Of a stretch of 64,000 nt of DNA, positions 53,190-64,000 are shown one piece after another; position 1 is the first letter of the stretch; each line of letters starts with the position of its first letter. Origin of the DNA: Bremia lactucae. Its lineage: Eukaryota > Oomycota > Peronosporomycetes > Peronosporales > Peronosporaceae. The stretch lies in NCBI RefSeq assembly GCF_004359215.1, contig NC_090622.1:3009491-3073490 (forward strand), read 5' to 3'. The position numbers and the translations under genes were made by a program. The notes beneath the pieces are model-generated. The model was not told where the DNA came from and searched no databases. It worked only from the letters and a program-made list of their open reading frames with translations.

Positions 53190-53627
53190 TGTAACCGAGA
53201 ACTGCCGACTTGGACTGCTTCAGTACAAGTCAACTTTGCACTGCAACAGTGCGAGTGGTACCTCACGTCACTCCACGTACACTTGTACGTGCAGAGGAAG
53301 GATATCTTTAAAAGCTTGCTTCAAAGAGGGTTAATTTAAAACTGGATTCAATATAATTAAGTTCTTCAATTTCTATCTATATAAAACTAACTGATTTATA
53401 AACTAATCCAAAACGTGTAATAAATTCTTATCTGTCTCTCTCTTTGCGCGCGTCCAGCACTGACTGGACCGCGGAGAATGTAGATATAGTGGTATTTATC
53501 TACTAATGGATAAGCTTTTAGAATATTACCATGTAAATCAGTATTCTCCCAATTATTTCCTTTTAGATTACATATTAATTTAATAACCTTCAAGTTTTAA
53601 TTTCATGTAACGATACACTTCGTTACA
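53190..53627 (-). repeat. LTR-A, minus orientation
   Basis: Starts TGTAACCGAGAACTGCCGAC and ends ACACTTCGTTACA. It is the 5' LTR of the minus-strand remnant at 52.8 kb and is directly followed by LTR-B sequence of the next element. Confidence 0.8.
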
Positions 53628-53802
53628 TACATACCCTCGGGCACTAGTTGCCACTTAGTTCTACGAACCCCTGAATCCCTTGAACTAAGATATAGTAGCT
53701 TGTACGACTCCCTGAGTTGTTAAACCCAGTAGTTCTATATAAATAGGTCTAAAAGTCTTTCTTTGACTTTAGGAGCGAGGTAGCCCCGCTACACCTGATA
53801 GC
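53628..53802 (+). repeat. 5' LTR of Gypsy-B, 3' part only
   Basis: Contains CCCTGAATCCCTTGAACTAA, TCCCTGAGTTGTTAAAC and the end GCGAGGTAGCCCCGCTACA, followed by CCTGATAGCACTCGTAGTC (probable primer-binding region). Its first part was removed where LTR-A ends. It pairs with the 3' LTR at 59,070. Confidence 0.75.
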
Positions 53803-53839
53803 ACTCGTAGTCAATCTACGCCTGAGTCTTTAATAGACT

Positions 53840-55450
53840 ATGCCTTCACTGAAATGGAAGAGTTTCCAGAACTTTCAGAGGTGCAACGCACAGCGTATGA
53901 CAAAACTCAAAACTTCGTTTGTGCTTGATAACGTAATGTCCATTATACCCCAGAAACCAGAGGTCCTGCATGCAAGGCTTGAAGTCTTCATGCGATATGA
54001 ATCCTCCGTAATCGGCCAGGTTCAGGATCACCTTGCGGCATCTATGCCAACTCGGTACATCTCTGTACCTGATTTAGAACCTAACGTTCGCCCTCTAGTT
54101 TCAATGTAAGGACATGTGAGGTAAAAGAGGGAGAATCGTCCTTTTTTGATTAAGCAGATGGAGATGTCCATTGACTCCACCTTGTGTTAATAGAACGGCA
54201 AAAGGTAGCTATGGTCATTTCCAAACTTGGATGTAGAGCCATGGAGCGGGCACTATCGTGCAGCACGTCCATAAACGACGCTTTTACCACATAAATTTCG
54301 CTGGAATAGCAAATGACCAGCATGTTTGCACCGCCTGATCAGGCTTTTCGGATGCGAGCACGGCTCCTAGCGACTCAACAGAGTAAAAGATCCCGAGGGG
54401 ACTTTGTCCAGGAGTTTAGAACTCTCATTGCACCTATGCATCAAGACCCGGTGCAAGAAGCAATTGTAGTGACTATCTTTATGGGGGGTCTCAATGAGGG
54501 CGTTGCCCGGACGGAATTGTTCCGATCTCATCTGGCTACGTTCGAAGAGGAAGTTGCCATAGTGCTACGCGCAGAGTTTGACTTTAAGTCTGCTCGCGTT
54601 AGCACGCCTGTCAACCGAACAAGCTCTTCGAGCACATGAATTCCGTCTGATAGAGCGGAACCTATGGATTCAAGCCTCGCTGAGGAAGAAGAAGAGGCTC
54701 TTCAAGCTGTGAAACAGCATAAGACCATCCGTAGATGTTATATGTGCGGAAGCACGAAACAATTACGTCCGGCCTGCCCCCTACGAAATTCGCGTAAAGG
54801 TCGAGAAAGGGCACAAATCGGGTATGGTGCGCGTAAATGTCAATACCCAATAGGTGAAGGGCGCCGTACTGGGGAAGACCTAGGCTATGTTTAACCTCTA
54901 GAAGGTGAGAGTAAGCAGGACCTAGCCTCAATTAGCTCGGTGCGCAATAGCACGGGGAGTGAGTACAAGCCTGGCTTGTTAGTCGCTTAAGCGACAGTGA
55001 TGGGCTTTGATAAGCCGTGATTAATTTAATTGACACAGCAGCGTCTTGCAACCATGCTCGACGTATTTTTTAGGGAATTCAACAATACGTTGAGGCGCTT
55101 AAAGTGCAAGAAAGTGATACAATCAGTGTTCGCTTAGCGTCTGGGACTGGTGCCACTGTTCCTAAAGTTTATTTGAACTTATGTATGAAGTTTTTGACTT
55201 TGACAGTGTGGGACTGTGTCTCGTCCTTGATTGGATTCGAGGTATGATCTCATCCTTGGTATGGCCTGGCTTGAACGCCATGAGTTATAGATCGATTGGA
55301 GGTCTAAGAGCTTAGGCGCCACGCGCAATGTTCCTAGCAAAGTTTTGGAGAGTCATGAACCCACCTTTGCTAGGCAACAAAAGCGCTATCGGCGCGAATT
55401 ACTGACTAAATCTGTCAGTGGGTTAGATATTGGATTGTCTGAATAAATAA
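53840..55450 (+). pseudogene. Gypsy-B gag and protease
   Basis: 53,840-54,109 is the gag N-terminus (EEFPELSEVQRTAYDKTQ-like in one frame, MRYESSVIGQVQDHLAASMP in another). 54,313-54,639 is capsid, open for 109 codons (FAPPDQAFRMRARLLATQQS, VQEAIVVTIFMGGLNEGVAR, LFRSHLATFEEEVAIVLRAE). 54,664-54,894 has the knuckle CYMCGSTKQLRPACP. Protease lies at 55,000-55,440, where the active-site block reads IDTAASCNHA, so the glycine of D(S/T)G is lost. It is co-linear with pol-B downstream. Confidence 0.75.
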
Positions 55451-55544
55451 ACTCCAATTTTGAAAACAATAATTTTGAGCCCGACTCAGAAAAGGAGGCG
55501 GAACGGCACGCACCCGGTCGAGTGACACTCGTTGAAATGACGCT

Positions 55545-58000
55545 TTGCTGAATGTTGAAAGCACTGTTGGCCTAAGGCCGAGTCATCAAGGATGTAATAT
55601 ACCTCAGATACGTGGAGTGGCACGTCTAATTCCACCGAGTGTGGTCGGCCGAGGCGGCACCATACTGAGTGTCAGTAGTGACCCTATTGGCGGTTCGCCA
55701 GGGCATTTCGGGTCAAACCCTTTTAATGCACGTGTAGTGATACCTGAACAGTCGCTGGACAGGAAGTTGAGTAACCTAACTCCTTGTCGGGTGTCGAATC
55801 AGACACCAGCTCTGGTATAGGCTGAAAATCTATGGACGCGAATTTCCTGGCCTCTAAAAGGTTTATTGTCTCTTATCCGAGGTAGGGAAGACGCGATGCG
55901 TCTATACCCTACCAAAGTGATACGAGCGAGTAATTGCATACGCTTGAATATAGTGTAATCGGTAACATCGAAATAGAAGTAAACCTGGGCAACCCCTTCG
56001 TTACATGCTCTTTTAAAGCTAGACGAAATGTCTATTGATGAGGACGGCTGAGCCTTTAAGGCTGGCGACTAAATTGAGATAGTGTTCATTCGACCAAGGA
56101 TTGAGTTAAACTCATCGTCACTTTTTAACGAAGCTGTCCTGGATGACACAAAGCTGCAATTAATGCGCGGAGTGGGTCACGATACTTAAAGATCCTACAG
56201 ATCCAGTTTATTCCTTGATTAAGGAATTCCAATATGTGGTATGTACTAACCCATCATCTTTTTTACTACCGGATAGAGGTGAACGTCATGAAATTGACTT
56301 GGTTCCGGGAACCACTATTTGTCACACGACAGCAGCCTTTACCAAGAGAATAGCGTGACGTCATTGACGATTTCTTTCGTGCTAAGCGCGAGGCTGGAAT
56401 GGTACGAGAGAGCAAATCTTCCCATTCGACACCGACATTTTGTGTAAAAACAGCCAATGGTAAATGGCGCATTGTACCTGCCTATAATAGGCTTCATGCT
56501 GCTACTATACCAGCACAAACCCCCATTACTAGAAATGATGTTCTTCAGAACAATATAATTGGATGTACAAGTACACTGCACTTGACTTAGTCGATGGTTA
56601 TTACCAATTGCTCATGCGAGCTAGCGACATCCTGCTTACAGCGGTAGCATTCCAAGCGGTATGTTATGGGAGTGGTTGGCTATGCCACAAGAGCTTTCCA
56701 ACGCTCTGGCAACATTAAATCGTCTAGTGACGCAACTGTTCCGCCCTCATCAAGGTTATGCTCAGATTTATTTTGATGAAATTTTTGTCCATAGTCGTGC
56801 GGAGCAGGGTCGGTCGGATATGGAAAACCATTTAGACCATTTGCGAGCAGTGCTCGAGTGTATGCGCACAAATACATTGTATGCGGACGCATCTAAATGC
56901 ATTATTGGCGCAGAAGAAATTCCTTTCTTAGGGTGCTTCATTGGGGATCCCGCTAAGGTAAAAGCCATAGTAGATTGTCCAATTCCTAAAACTCAAAAGA
57001 ATTTGCGTAAATGGTTGGGTCTCACGAATTAATAACACAAATATAGCGAAAATTACGCTGATATGGCTAGGCCATTATCAAATCTCCGTAAAAAAGATAC
57101 AGAATGGTGCTGGACTAGCACATAACCTAAATATTTTCAAGCCATTAAGGATAGTCTTATCCTTGCCCCGATTCTGGCACTGCCAAATCCAAATTGGACT
57201 TTCAGTGTCATCTGTGACGCATCGGATTTTGCCATTGGTGAAAATTCGTTCAAATGACGCTGTCCATCCTTCTACAGGCTACACTCCGTTCTATGTCAAC
57301 GGTCTCACCCACCCACGCGTACCGTTATCGATATTACTGCGTGGCGTAGGGCTTGGTAGGGGGATTAGCCGATAGGCTTGCTGATATCAGCCCTGCTACC
57401 ATTCGGAAACAAGCAAGCGAGGTTCTTGCGACGCGATTTAGTGTCTTTAGCGATGTACGTGACACGATAGGTGATAACTAAGACAAACAAAAAGAACAAG
57501 CAGATACCAAAGGCAGAAGCTGTATTAATTCTTATGTGGTTGGATACCGAGTTATACAAAACGCTAAAAATCTACCTACTAACTTGGTTCCTGCGGTCTA
57601 TAAGACCAAATTGCGCCCGCGCTTTACTGGATAGTTTACAATCGTGGTCAAGAATGGCCTAGCTTACACGCTTCACCTTCCTAGCAAGCTGCGTATACAC
57701 CTAGTGTTCTACGTCGACTTGCTTAAGCCATGTGGGGACTGGACTTAAAGGCGCTTGCGCCGAGACAGGCGGTCGTGCCGCAGATTGCTACATCCTCACT
57801 AGGATGTCCAGCTGGATTTGCTGATATTTCAACATCGAAAGACGGTTCTGAACCGCCTTAAAAGTGCCCTAAACCCGAGCAAGGCTTTCACGAAGAAGTT
57901 GCGCCTGGTGAAGTGGCTGGGGTACTCCTCTTCTGAAAATTCTTGGCAGTTTGAGGTACCTCTTCGGCAAGATCGCCCGTACTCTTTCAGTGCCAAGCTC
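55545..58000 (+). pseudogene. Gypsy-B pol: linker, RT, chromodomain; RNase H-integrase core deleted
   Basis: 55,545-56,330 is the linker. RT starts around 56,335 (RQQPLPRE-like text). 56,399-56,590 holds NGKWRIVPAYNRLHAATIPA; 56,661-57,032 holds MLWEWLAMPQELSNALATLN and IYFDEIFVHSRAEQGRSDME, with YFDE in place of YFDD. At about 57,240, RNase H text (VICDASDFAIG) is joined to the integrase C-terminal text (HPSTGYTPFYVNGLTHPRVP), so most of RNase H and the integrase core are missing. 57,880-57,975 is the chromodomain with RLVKWLGYSSSENSWQFEVP. Stops and shifts are scattered throughout. Confidence 0.78.
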
Positions 58001-58009
58001 AAGATCAAC

Positions 58010-58856
58010 TCGCGTCAAACGACGGTTCCCACAATTAGAAGTGAGATTAGGTATATCTACAGCCTCAGTGCGGCTTCGATTCATGGTTGCACGGTCAACC
58101 GAAGCCATGAGATCTCGGCTAGGCCTTTCTTCGTTTTGTGGCATTAATGCCGGACGTGATTGGCCGTTGGCCTTAAGCTTGGCGAAATCGAAGCGAAACC
58201 TTACATTCCCAACGAACATCAGCCACATTCACAGACTCTCTAATACTCCAAATATTGCGGAGGAATCCAGTTCTCAAATGAAACTTCGTTTTCGCTTTTT
58301 AATTAATTTCGAAACAAAACGATCGGAATTTTCATTATTGAGGTCATTGAATCCCTACGGACATGATCACGCAAACGCGTCTTATACTTACTTTGCGGTA
58401 TAGCTCATGAAGAGCTTCGCGATCAGTGAGCTCTTCCGGAGTTTTCGCCGCGGGACCAGAGATCCAGATGGCCAAGCTGTGGCCCGAGATCTCTTAAGAC
58501 GCTCTTCCACACTGAGTGGAGTGAATCTACATTTAATTGAGCTTTAGCTCTCGCTGACTCTGCAGTTCGATGACGAGATTGTTTCTCTCAGAGGATTGCC
58601 CGCTCTTGCTCATCATCGAGCGGATTCGTAATGATGTTATGCTCAGGGTCCTGCGTCCTGCTCAGTACAGATAATACATCGGCGGCACCAAGTTCTGGGA
58701 ATGGATTCGGGGCCGCCGACATTCTTTCGGACAAGAAGTCGTGTAAGAGCAAAGCCCTTTTTCCTCATCCTCTGATGGCGAGTGACTTTTATAGTCCACC
58801 ATTCTCTCATTGTCGAGGAAGGTGCTAGGAGTCTGTGACTCACGCTTGATTGTCAT
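58010..58856 (-). pseudogene. Antisense accessory reading frame of Gypsy-B, second copy
   Basis: The minus strand from an ATG at 58,856 reads MTIKRESQTPSTFLDNERMV, then DYKSHSPSEDEEKG. It matches the start of the plus-strand frame at 3,896. A region equivalent to DEEQERAIL is seen near 58,600 and a C-terminal part (VRFRFDFAKLKANGQSRPAL, then DRATMNRSRTEAVDIPN) near 58,200-58,050. Frameshifts separate these. In both Gypsy-B copies the frame is opposite pol and lies between chromodomain and 3' LTR. Confidence 0.5.
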
Positions 58857-59069
58857 GGGACGAAGAATTGCAAAACACAACCAAACGGTTAGCTGTTTAT
58901 GTTTTCACCTCAAAGAGGAAATGAAGCAAATGTTGTCATTCGGTGTCAACTGTCTGATGGGGGAGGGTAGAACGGGGCACACATTGGTTGGAGAACCATT
59001 GTTGTGGTACATTTACTCTATAGGTATATTACCCTTCTATCCTATTTAAGATAACAAATAACTAAATTC

Positions 59070-59445
59070 CACTTATAATGGGCAACAAATGTGTTCGCCA
59101 CCAGATTTGTATCTGGCCGAAATCTATGCTACATTAGCTAGGGTAATTTTTATAGATTTGAATAATTGTATAAAGTTCAGGATCCCTTTTGATCTTAGAG
59201 CGTCTAGTGCCTTCATTAGGCTTGCGCGTTGATCTGTGAGAGATAGAAGGCTTTCTAAGGCACATACCATCGGGTCTAGTTGCTACTTGGTTCTACGAAC
59301 CCCTGAATCCCTTGAACTAGGTATCATTAAGCTTTAATAGCTTGTGCAACTCTTGAGTTGTTAAACTAATTAGTTTACAGTATTAAGCGACTCTCTGAGT
59401 CTGAAAGTCTTCCTCTGACTTTAGGAGCGAGATAGCTCCCCTACC
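59070..59445 (+). repeat. 3' LTR of Gypsy-B
   Basis: Starts near TGGGCAACAAATGTGTTCGC, includes CCCTTTTGATCTTAGAGCG and CCCTGAATCCCTTGAACTAG, and ends in TAGGAGCGAGATAGCTCCCC. The block order matches the LTRs at 3,283-3,690 (-), 50,180-50,398 and 53,628-53,802. Confidence 0.75.
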
Positions 59446-59795
59446 TAATCATTTGTAATAGGCTAGCTGCATTATGTTACACACTCATTGAGTACACTTA
59501 ACAAGGAGGTCGATTACTTCATGTGAGGTAGTTTGACCTAAGGTTCACAAAGTGACCCACTTTTATGCATGTAATGCAGTTAGGTGCATTCACATTGAAA
59601 GAGATAACGTCTAGCGTCATCTGCGAGTTGATATATTCAGAACAAAACGCTTACCATGTAGCGGTTCATATATACAGAGCTGGCATCCAATCATTGGATA
59701 AAAAAGGGTTTAAATCATATTACCTTTTTTCTGTTCTGGTAGAAGGCTTGTGCTTAAGTAGAGCGTGGCTACTATTGTAGCGCACGCCTACACTT
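59446..59795 (+). repeat. Putative LTR of Gypsy-C, 3' end
   Basis: Not similar to LTR-A or LTR-B. It ends at CGCACGCCTACACT and is followed by TGGTAGCACTAGTAGTCC, the same type of primer-binding block as in the other families, then Gypsy-C gag. The left boundary is uncertain. Confidence 0.45.
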
Positions 59796-59848
59796 GGTAG
59801 CACTAGTAGTCCTCCCCACGACCCGTCTCTCCCACGTTTCAGTGAGGA

Positions 59849-60600
59849 TGAACCTCAATATCGATTTGGCTCATTCTCCCTCCTTTTTGAACATCATCGA
59901 AGGTGAATGAGCACTTGGAGAAGGGATTGGTGAGCAAGCCTTGGCCAGACTCTTGGGAAGAACTTTTAAGCACCATATTGCTCAATTAAAGCAGTTTGAG
60001 CCGTTCGTGCTCGGAAAGCGAATGTCAGCGTCCGAGGCTTATTTCAATGCCGCGACGGAGTCCGTCTCCTAGAGTTAGAAATAATCAGGCGTGAGCAAGC
60101 TCAGAACGAGGCTTTTAACAGGACTGTTGAGGCGTTCTCCGCCCGGCCGTATCAGTCGAGGATCATTGCGATGGACCCGCCCAAGTTCGATGGAACTGCA
60201 GTGCACCCGATTGTCAACTGGCTGTTAGCCGTGTAGCATATGTGTGGCGCAGCTCATCGAGGACGGAACACAAATAGTGTCGTTCGCCATGTACCATTGC
60301 ACGGTAAGGCGTCAGAGTGAGCTTACCGGCGCTTATGGAGCTCGGTAAGGCGTTTCCAGCATGGGCGATCTTTGACAGAAAGATTCGCGCCATGTGTCAG
60401 CCGCCGAACAACGAAGTGTTGCTTCGGGCGCGCTTATTGAAGCGTGACAGGCGAAGCGATCGCAGCAAGAATATGTGCAGGAGATGCGCTCGCTGTCGTC
60501 ATCCATCAATGTGGGTTCGATGCGAGAACACATAAAGGTGCCATCCTTCAGAACGGACTGGTACACGGCACGTTGAATTTCACCGATATATATTTATATT
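59849..60600 (+). pseudogene. Gypsy-C gag remnant
   Basis: Plus strand in several frames: KHHIAQLKQFEPFVLGKRMS, MDPPKFDGTAVHPIVNWLLA (near 60,170), FDRKIRAMCQPPNNEVLLRA (60,360-60,430), then EYVQEMRSLSSSINVGSMRE-like text up to about 60,590. This is the capsid region of a third gypsy family. Its zinc knuckle and protease are missing, replaced by unrelated sequence. Confidence 0.65.
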
Positions 60601-61260
60601 TTTGTCAAAAGCAGGTCCCACACTTGACAAAAAATGTCGTATAATAGTGAAGTGTGCAAGGTACTGATGAAGTCTCAAAACAAGCAGAAAGTAATAGTCA
60701 TACATTCCGCCATTATGATTTTGTGCAGATGTTCGCAGCAGCTGCAATACGATTGTCACTTCCACACCAAAGGCAGATTTGTGTAAACACATTTTCATCT
60801 TAGGTTCTGCTGTCTCGAAGCCAGCAGAATGAATCAAGTTGTTATTAAACCATTGGTACAAGAAATGCCGACAGGCTAAAATCAGTTTCTGGAAATTGTT
60901 ATACCATTTTTTGGAAATATATGTCACTTAATCGTCTGCAGCTGATATATTAACATAGAATATTTTCTCTCAATGCATCACTTCCGGTTCATAACCATTT
61001 CCAGGATGGTTTGGGAGGATATACACATATTGTGTTGTGGGAAGATCCGGTATTAAAAGCTTACAGCTTTGCAAGTCTCTCTTCAAACGACTCAAAAAAT
61101 GGTGACATAGGCAGCAGGTATTTTAAGGCAACGATTCGTCAAAAATGCGAAAAGTACCGCTTGCTTTTGTATACATTCGCTCCCAACAATTTATTCTTCA
61201 ATGCCTCGTCTGAAAGAATAAAATAAAAAAAATTCGGGTAAAAACCAAAAAGAACCACGA
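60601..61260. other. Spacer without recognised gene
   Basis: Not similar to any gypsy piece in the window. It appears to belong with the possible P450 fragment that follows, as DNA caught between two Gypsy-C parts. Confidence 0.4.
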
Positions 61261-61296
61261 CGTCCAGTCCTCCAACTGATAAAAGAGCTAGAAATT

Positions 61297-61530
61297 ATGC
61301 AAGCCATATCCGAGCTTTTGAGGGACAAAATAGATGCTGCTACTGCCGTAACCTATGCCGTAGCCGTGATGTTCGGTCTTTTGCTCGTGCATGTAACGAA
61401 ACCAAAAGCTTCTTTTAAAAAACGAATCGTGCCGCCCGTGTCTCGATCAATGCTGCCTCTCTTGGAGAACATCCTCGACATTAGTGGCAAAACTAAAGGC
61501 GAGTTTAGCTTAAAAACCCTCAGAGTTTAG
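61297..61530 (+). pseudogene. Possible 5' fragment of a cytochrome P450 gene
   Basis: A 77-codon frame from an ATG: MQAISELLRDKIDAATAV, a single N-terminal membrane helix (TYAVAVMFGLLLVHVT), a basic stretch, then PPVSRSMLPLLENILDISGK. That pattern, membrane anchor followed by a proline-rich hinge and (L)PLLGNxLDL, is how microsomal P450s begin; oomycete P450s of the CYP5014-5017 type have a similar start. No haem-binding, I-helix or K-helix motif follows before Gypsy-C integrase begins at about 61,690, so the gene is truncated. The call rests on the hinge motif alone. Confidence 0.35.
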
Positions 61531-61689
61531 AGCGCGCCTTTGGCTAAACGAAATGGTCACCTCTTCTTGCCTGCCATCCTTGCAAAGCCACTCATACATC
61601 TCACCGGTCTCTGTTTTTAGCAGCCATGAAGATTTACCACGTAACGAGCTCTTAAACCTCCAAAATTAACAAAACCTACAGTCAGGACG

Positions 61690-63170
61690 AGCATTGTTGC
61701 CTATCGTTGAATCGCTTCGGTGGGCGATATCTTACCCTTCCGTCGCACCGAAAGAGAGAGCTAAGTCAGTTTATTTACAGCCATGGCCTATTATGGCATC
61801 AGCTGTCACTTTGTGACCCCTTGAGAATCTATATCCTTCATGACACAGATCTCAAGCTGAAGTTACTTCAAGGTTTCCATGATGCACCACCGAGTAGGTA
61901 TCTGGACTGTAAAAGACATTTGTACGAGTGCCAGAGGAATTTTGGTGGCCACACCTATATCGGCGTGTGGCCAACTATATTCGCCCTTGCGATCAGTGTG
62001 GGCGCATAAAGCCTGGACCATCAAGCAGGGCGCCATTGAAGCCGCTGCCAATTCCAACGGATTGTCGGAATTCGGTCAGTCTGGACTTCTCGTATGGCAT
62101 ACCGCCCGACCACAAGGGTCGGACGGGGCTCGTTGTCTTTTAAACAGACTGAGCAAATGTTGCATTTAGTACCGTGAAGCAACAATCTCAGGAAGTAGGC
62201 ATCCTCATGTTCCTGGATCACGTGTATCGACTACACGGCATGCTCGATTCCGTAAATATCATAGCGGAATACACGTCTAATGTCGGGCTTTTGGGCGTCA
62301 TGTATTTGAGTTGCTCGGTAGAAAGCTTCACATGCCAACAGCCGATCACCCCCAGACCGATGGCCAAACAGAACGTGCCAATCGGGTCGTGTCGGGTGCT
62401 TTGCGCACGATAGCGACTTTTAAGGAATAGAGCAAGCAATTACCTTTTCGTGGAGCTCGTTATTAATAACAGTGTCCACGCCAGTACGGATGAGATACAG
62501 GTTTATATAAGCGGACTGCGCCATCTTGGACGCCAGTCTCGCTTGTGTGCAGCTCGAGCCTTAGCGGGGGAGGCTCCCTCACTTACCTCGGTGCGAAAGA
62601 AGGACATAGTTTCGTCGAATTGACGATGTGTTGTGAGGGGCATAAGTATACGGTAGAGACTTGCCTTGTTGACCCTGCCAATTAACAAGTGGTCATGACA
62701 CCTTAAGGTGTCCCGGCAAGAAATGCGCGTTCTTTTAGACGATAAGGATGTTTTGTTATTGGTAACTACCTCCTATGACCGACCTCTCGGCGGGGTCTTA
62801 GGCATCTTTAATGCTTGAAGCGATAGCGGAAGCTTTGTGGATGAGTGATTAGCCATCGCACGAAAAGTCCGTGAAGCGATGGCAAGCGCACAGGACAAGC
62901 AAACCCAATGTGCAACCCTCCATGGTTGCAAAACAATGCATGCTATAGAGTGAAAGAAAAGACTATCTAGTCCTGCTACTCTACCTCAATATACAGTTTC
63001 TGTATTTCCTGGTGGTACTTCGAAACAATTGCCGCGTTTCATCGGGCCATTTACGGGGGTCGAAAAGGTTGAGCACCTAAATTGTATGCTCACCCTCCCG
63101 TCGTATCTATAGAAGTACCCCGTTTTTACAGGGGTCGAACAAGAGATAACATTCTAAGGTTATCGATGGT
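61690..63170 (+). pseudogene. Gypsy-C integrase and C-terminal tail
   Basis: 61,707-62,009 holds the zinc-binding region text LLWHQLSLCDPLRIYILHDT. 61,928-62,143 (next frame) reads PEEFWWPHLYRRVANYIRPC, then DQCGRIKPGPSSRAPLKPLP and SVSLDFSYGIPPDHKGRTGL. The core continues to 62,420 with DHVYRLHGM and DHPQTDGQTERANRVVSGAL. 62,700-63,150 is the tail with KQLPRFIGPFTVVEKVEHLN (about 63,030) and THPVF-like text. Frame changes occur at about 61,925, 62,143 and 62,230. Confidence 0.72.
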
Positions 63171-63175
63171 GTCGC

Positions 63176-63474
63176 CGACTGCGAGTCGAGCGTCGTTCAG
63201 GTGGGGGTGACGAAAAAGAAGAAAGACTTTCATTCGACAAATTCTCCCACGTTATTATGGACTCGGAGAGTGAGAGTGACGCGGGTCTCTCAACACCAGC
63301 TTCTCCAAAGGTCCAGCCGAAGTTTCAACCATTCGTAACCCTGGCTATCCTTCGAGCAAAGATCGCGGAGATCCGAAGTCAGTCGCAAAACTTGACCTTC
63401 GAAATCCCCGATCCGTCGTTCAGCAGCACTCCGCGCCTGCGACTGAACGCAATGAGGATAGGCTGCATAATTGC
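63176..63474 (+). pseudogene. Probable gypsy accessory or gag-like N-terminal frame
   Basis: Open from an ATG at 63,257: MDSESESDAGLSTPASPKVQ, then FQPFVTLAILRAKIAEIRSQ. It is acidic and Ser/Pro-rich, then helical. It directly follows the Gypsy-C integrase tail and ends at the junction with minus-strand RT at about 63,475. It may be the start of gag of a related element. Not recognised with certainty. Confidence 0.4.
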
Positions 63475-64000
63475 GAGAGTACTTGTGTAAGTACGCCGCT
63501 AAACGAAGGAGCTTTCGAAGTCCCTTGACATCGACTGGAACTGGCCAGTCGGTGATTGCTTTGATCTTTTCGGGATCAGGGCGCACGCCACGTTTACCAA
63601 CGATGCACCCAAGAAGTGGTATTTCGCTTGCAGCGAATATACACTTCTTGAGATTTGCATACAACTTATGCTTTCGCATAAGTGTAAGAACCTGACGAAC
63701 GTGAGTTTTATGAACTTCCACGTCCGTCTTACCGTCCATGGCCCGGCTATGGACGAATACATCGTCGAAATAACTCGGTGCGAAATCCCGCACCGGTCTC
63801 AACAGATTTGTTACACATCTGTTGAATGTTGCAGGGGCGTTACTAAGCCCCTGAGGCATCACTAGCCATTCCCAGAGCATACCACTGGGGGTGCTCACTG
63901 CTGTGTACGGGATGTCCCGCTCACGCATAAGGATTTGATAGAACCCATCCATCAGATCCATAGAAGAAAAGATCGTACTCTTAGACATACCGTCTATGAT
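63475..64000 (-). pseudogene. Gypsy-A reverse transcriptase, cut by window edge
   Basis: Minus strand, uninterrupted to the window edge: MSKSTIFSSMDLMDGFYQIL, VSTPSGMLWEWLVMPQGLSN, SYFDDVFVHSRAMDG with catalytic YFDD, LYANLKKCIFAASEIPLLGC and DWPVPVDVKGLRKLLRLAAY. It ends at SRNYA where plus-strand sequence of another element begins. This is the best-preserved family A RT in the window. Confidence 0.8.

Noticed and set aside
60580..60927. A 115-codon minus-strand frame
   Set aside because: No recognisable similarity, AT-rich, and the start codon is not well placed; left as spacer.

Overview
The window looks like nuclear DNA of a plant-pathogenic oomycete (Peronosporales: Phytophthora or a downy mildew). 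The main evidence is a full-length Crinkler (CRN) effector gene, protein-coding genes with introns of about 65 bp, and dense Ty3/gypsy chromovirus and Ty1/copia debris. No prokaryotic operon, rRNA, tRNA or CRISPR array was seen. The species cannot be fixed from sequence alone.

Host genes form small islands. At 17.1-18.85 kb lie a short C1orf109/AIRIM-like gene (+) and a convergent three-exon isoprenylcysteine methyltransferase gene (-). At 25.1-27.4 kb is an intact 768-aa CRN with a P-loop NTPase-like C-terminal domain (-). At 37.3-38.15 kb is a secreted-looking histidine phosphatase (-). At 47.96-48.52 kb is a short single-exon HSF-type DNA-binding protein (+). At 61.3 kb there is a possible 5' fragment of a cytochrome P450, and at 48.6-50.0 kb a set of unrecognised coding-like stretches on the minus strand.

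Almost everything else is LTR-retrotransposon material. Gypsy-A has LTRs of about 440-465 bp that begin TGTAACGGGGTGTATCG. Gypsy-A2 is a relative with a different LTR. Gypsy-B has a chromodomain and a YFDE reverse transcriptase. Gypsy-C is seen only as pieces. The copies are fragmented, nested and very often inverted head to head: 1.9-3.3 vs 11.2-12.3 kb, 8.4 kb, 10.1-11.1 kb, 20.5 kb, 42.2-44.7 kb and 63.5 kb. The best full-length layouts are Gypsy-B at 53.63-59.44 kb (+) and Gypsy-A at 27.80-33.66 kb (+). One Ty1/copia copy (39,009-41,697) has a 5-bp target-site duplication, has lost its 5' half, and carries a micro-inversion of about 52 bp inside RT.

Two signals are not explained by an ordinary annotation. 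First, gypsy interiors and LTRs are close to a continuous chain of short perfect inverted repeats (7-13 bp stems, tiny loops), even through codons for conserved protein; I did not see this in the host genes or the copia element. Second, three gypsy families carry a charged reading frame on the strand opposite pol, between the chromodomain and the 3' LTR. A third point of interest is an LTR U3 fragment about 175 bp upstream of the CRN gene in the same orientation.
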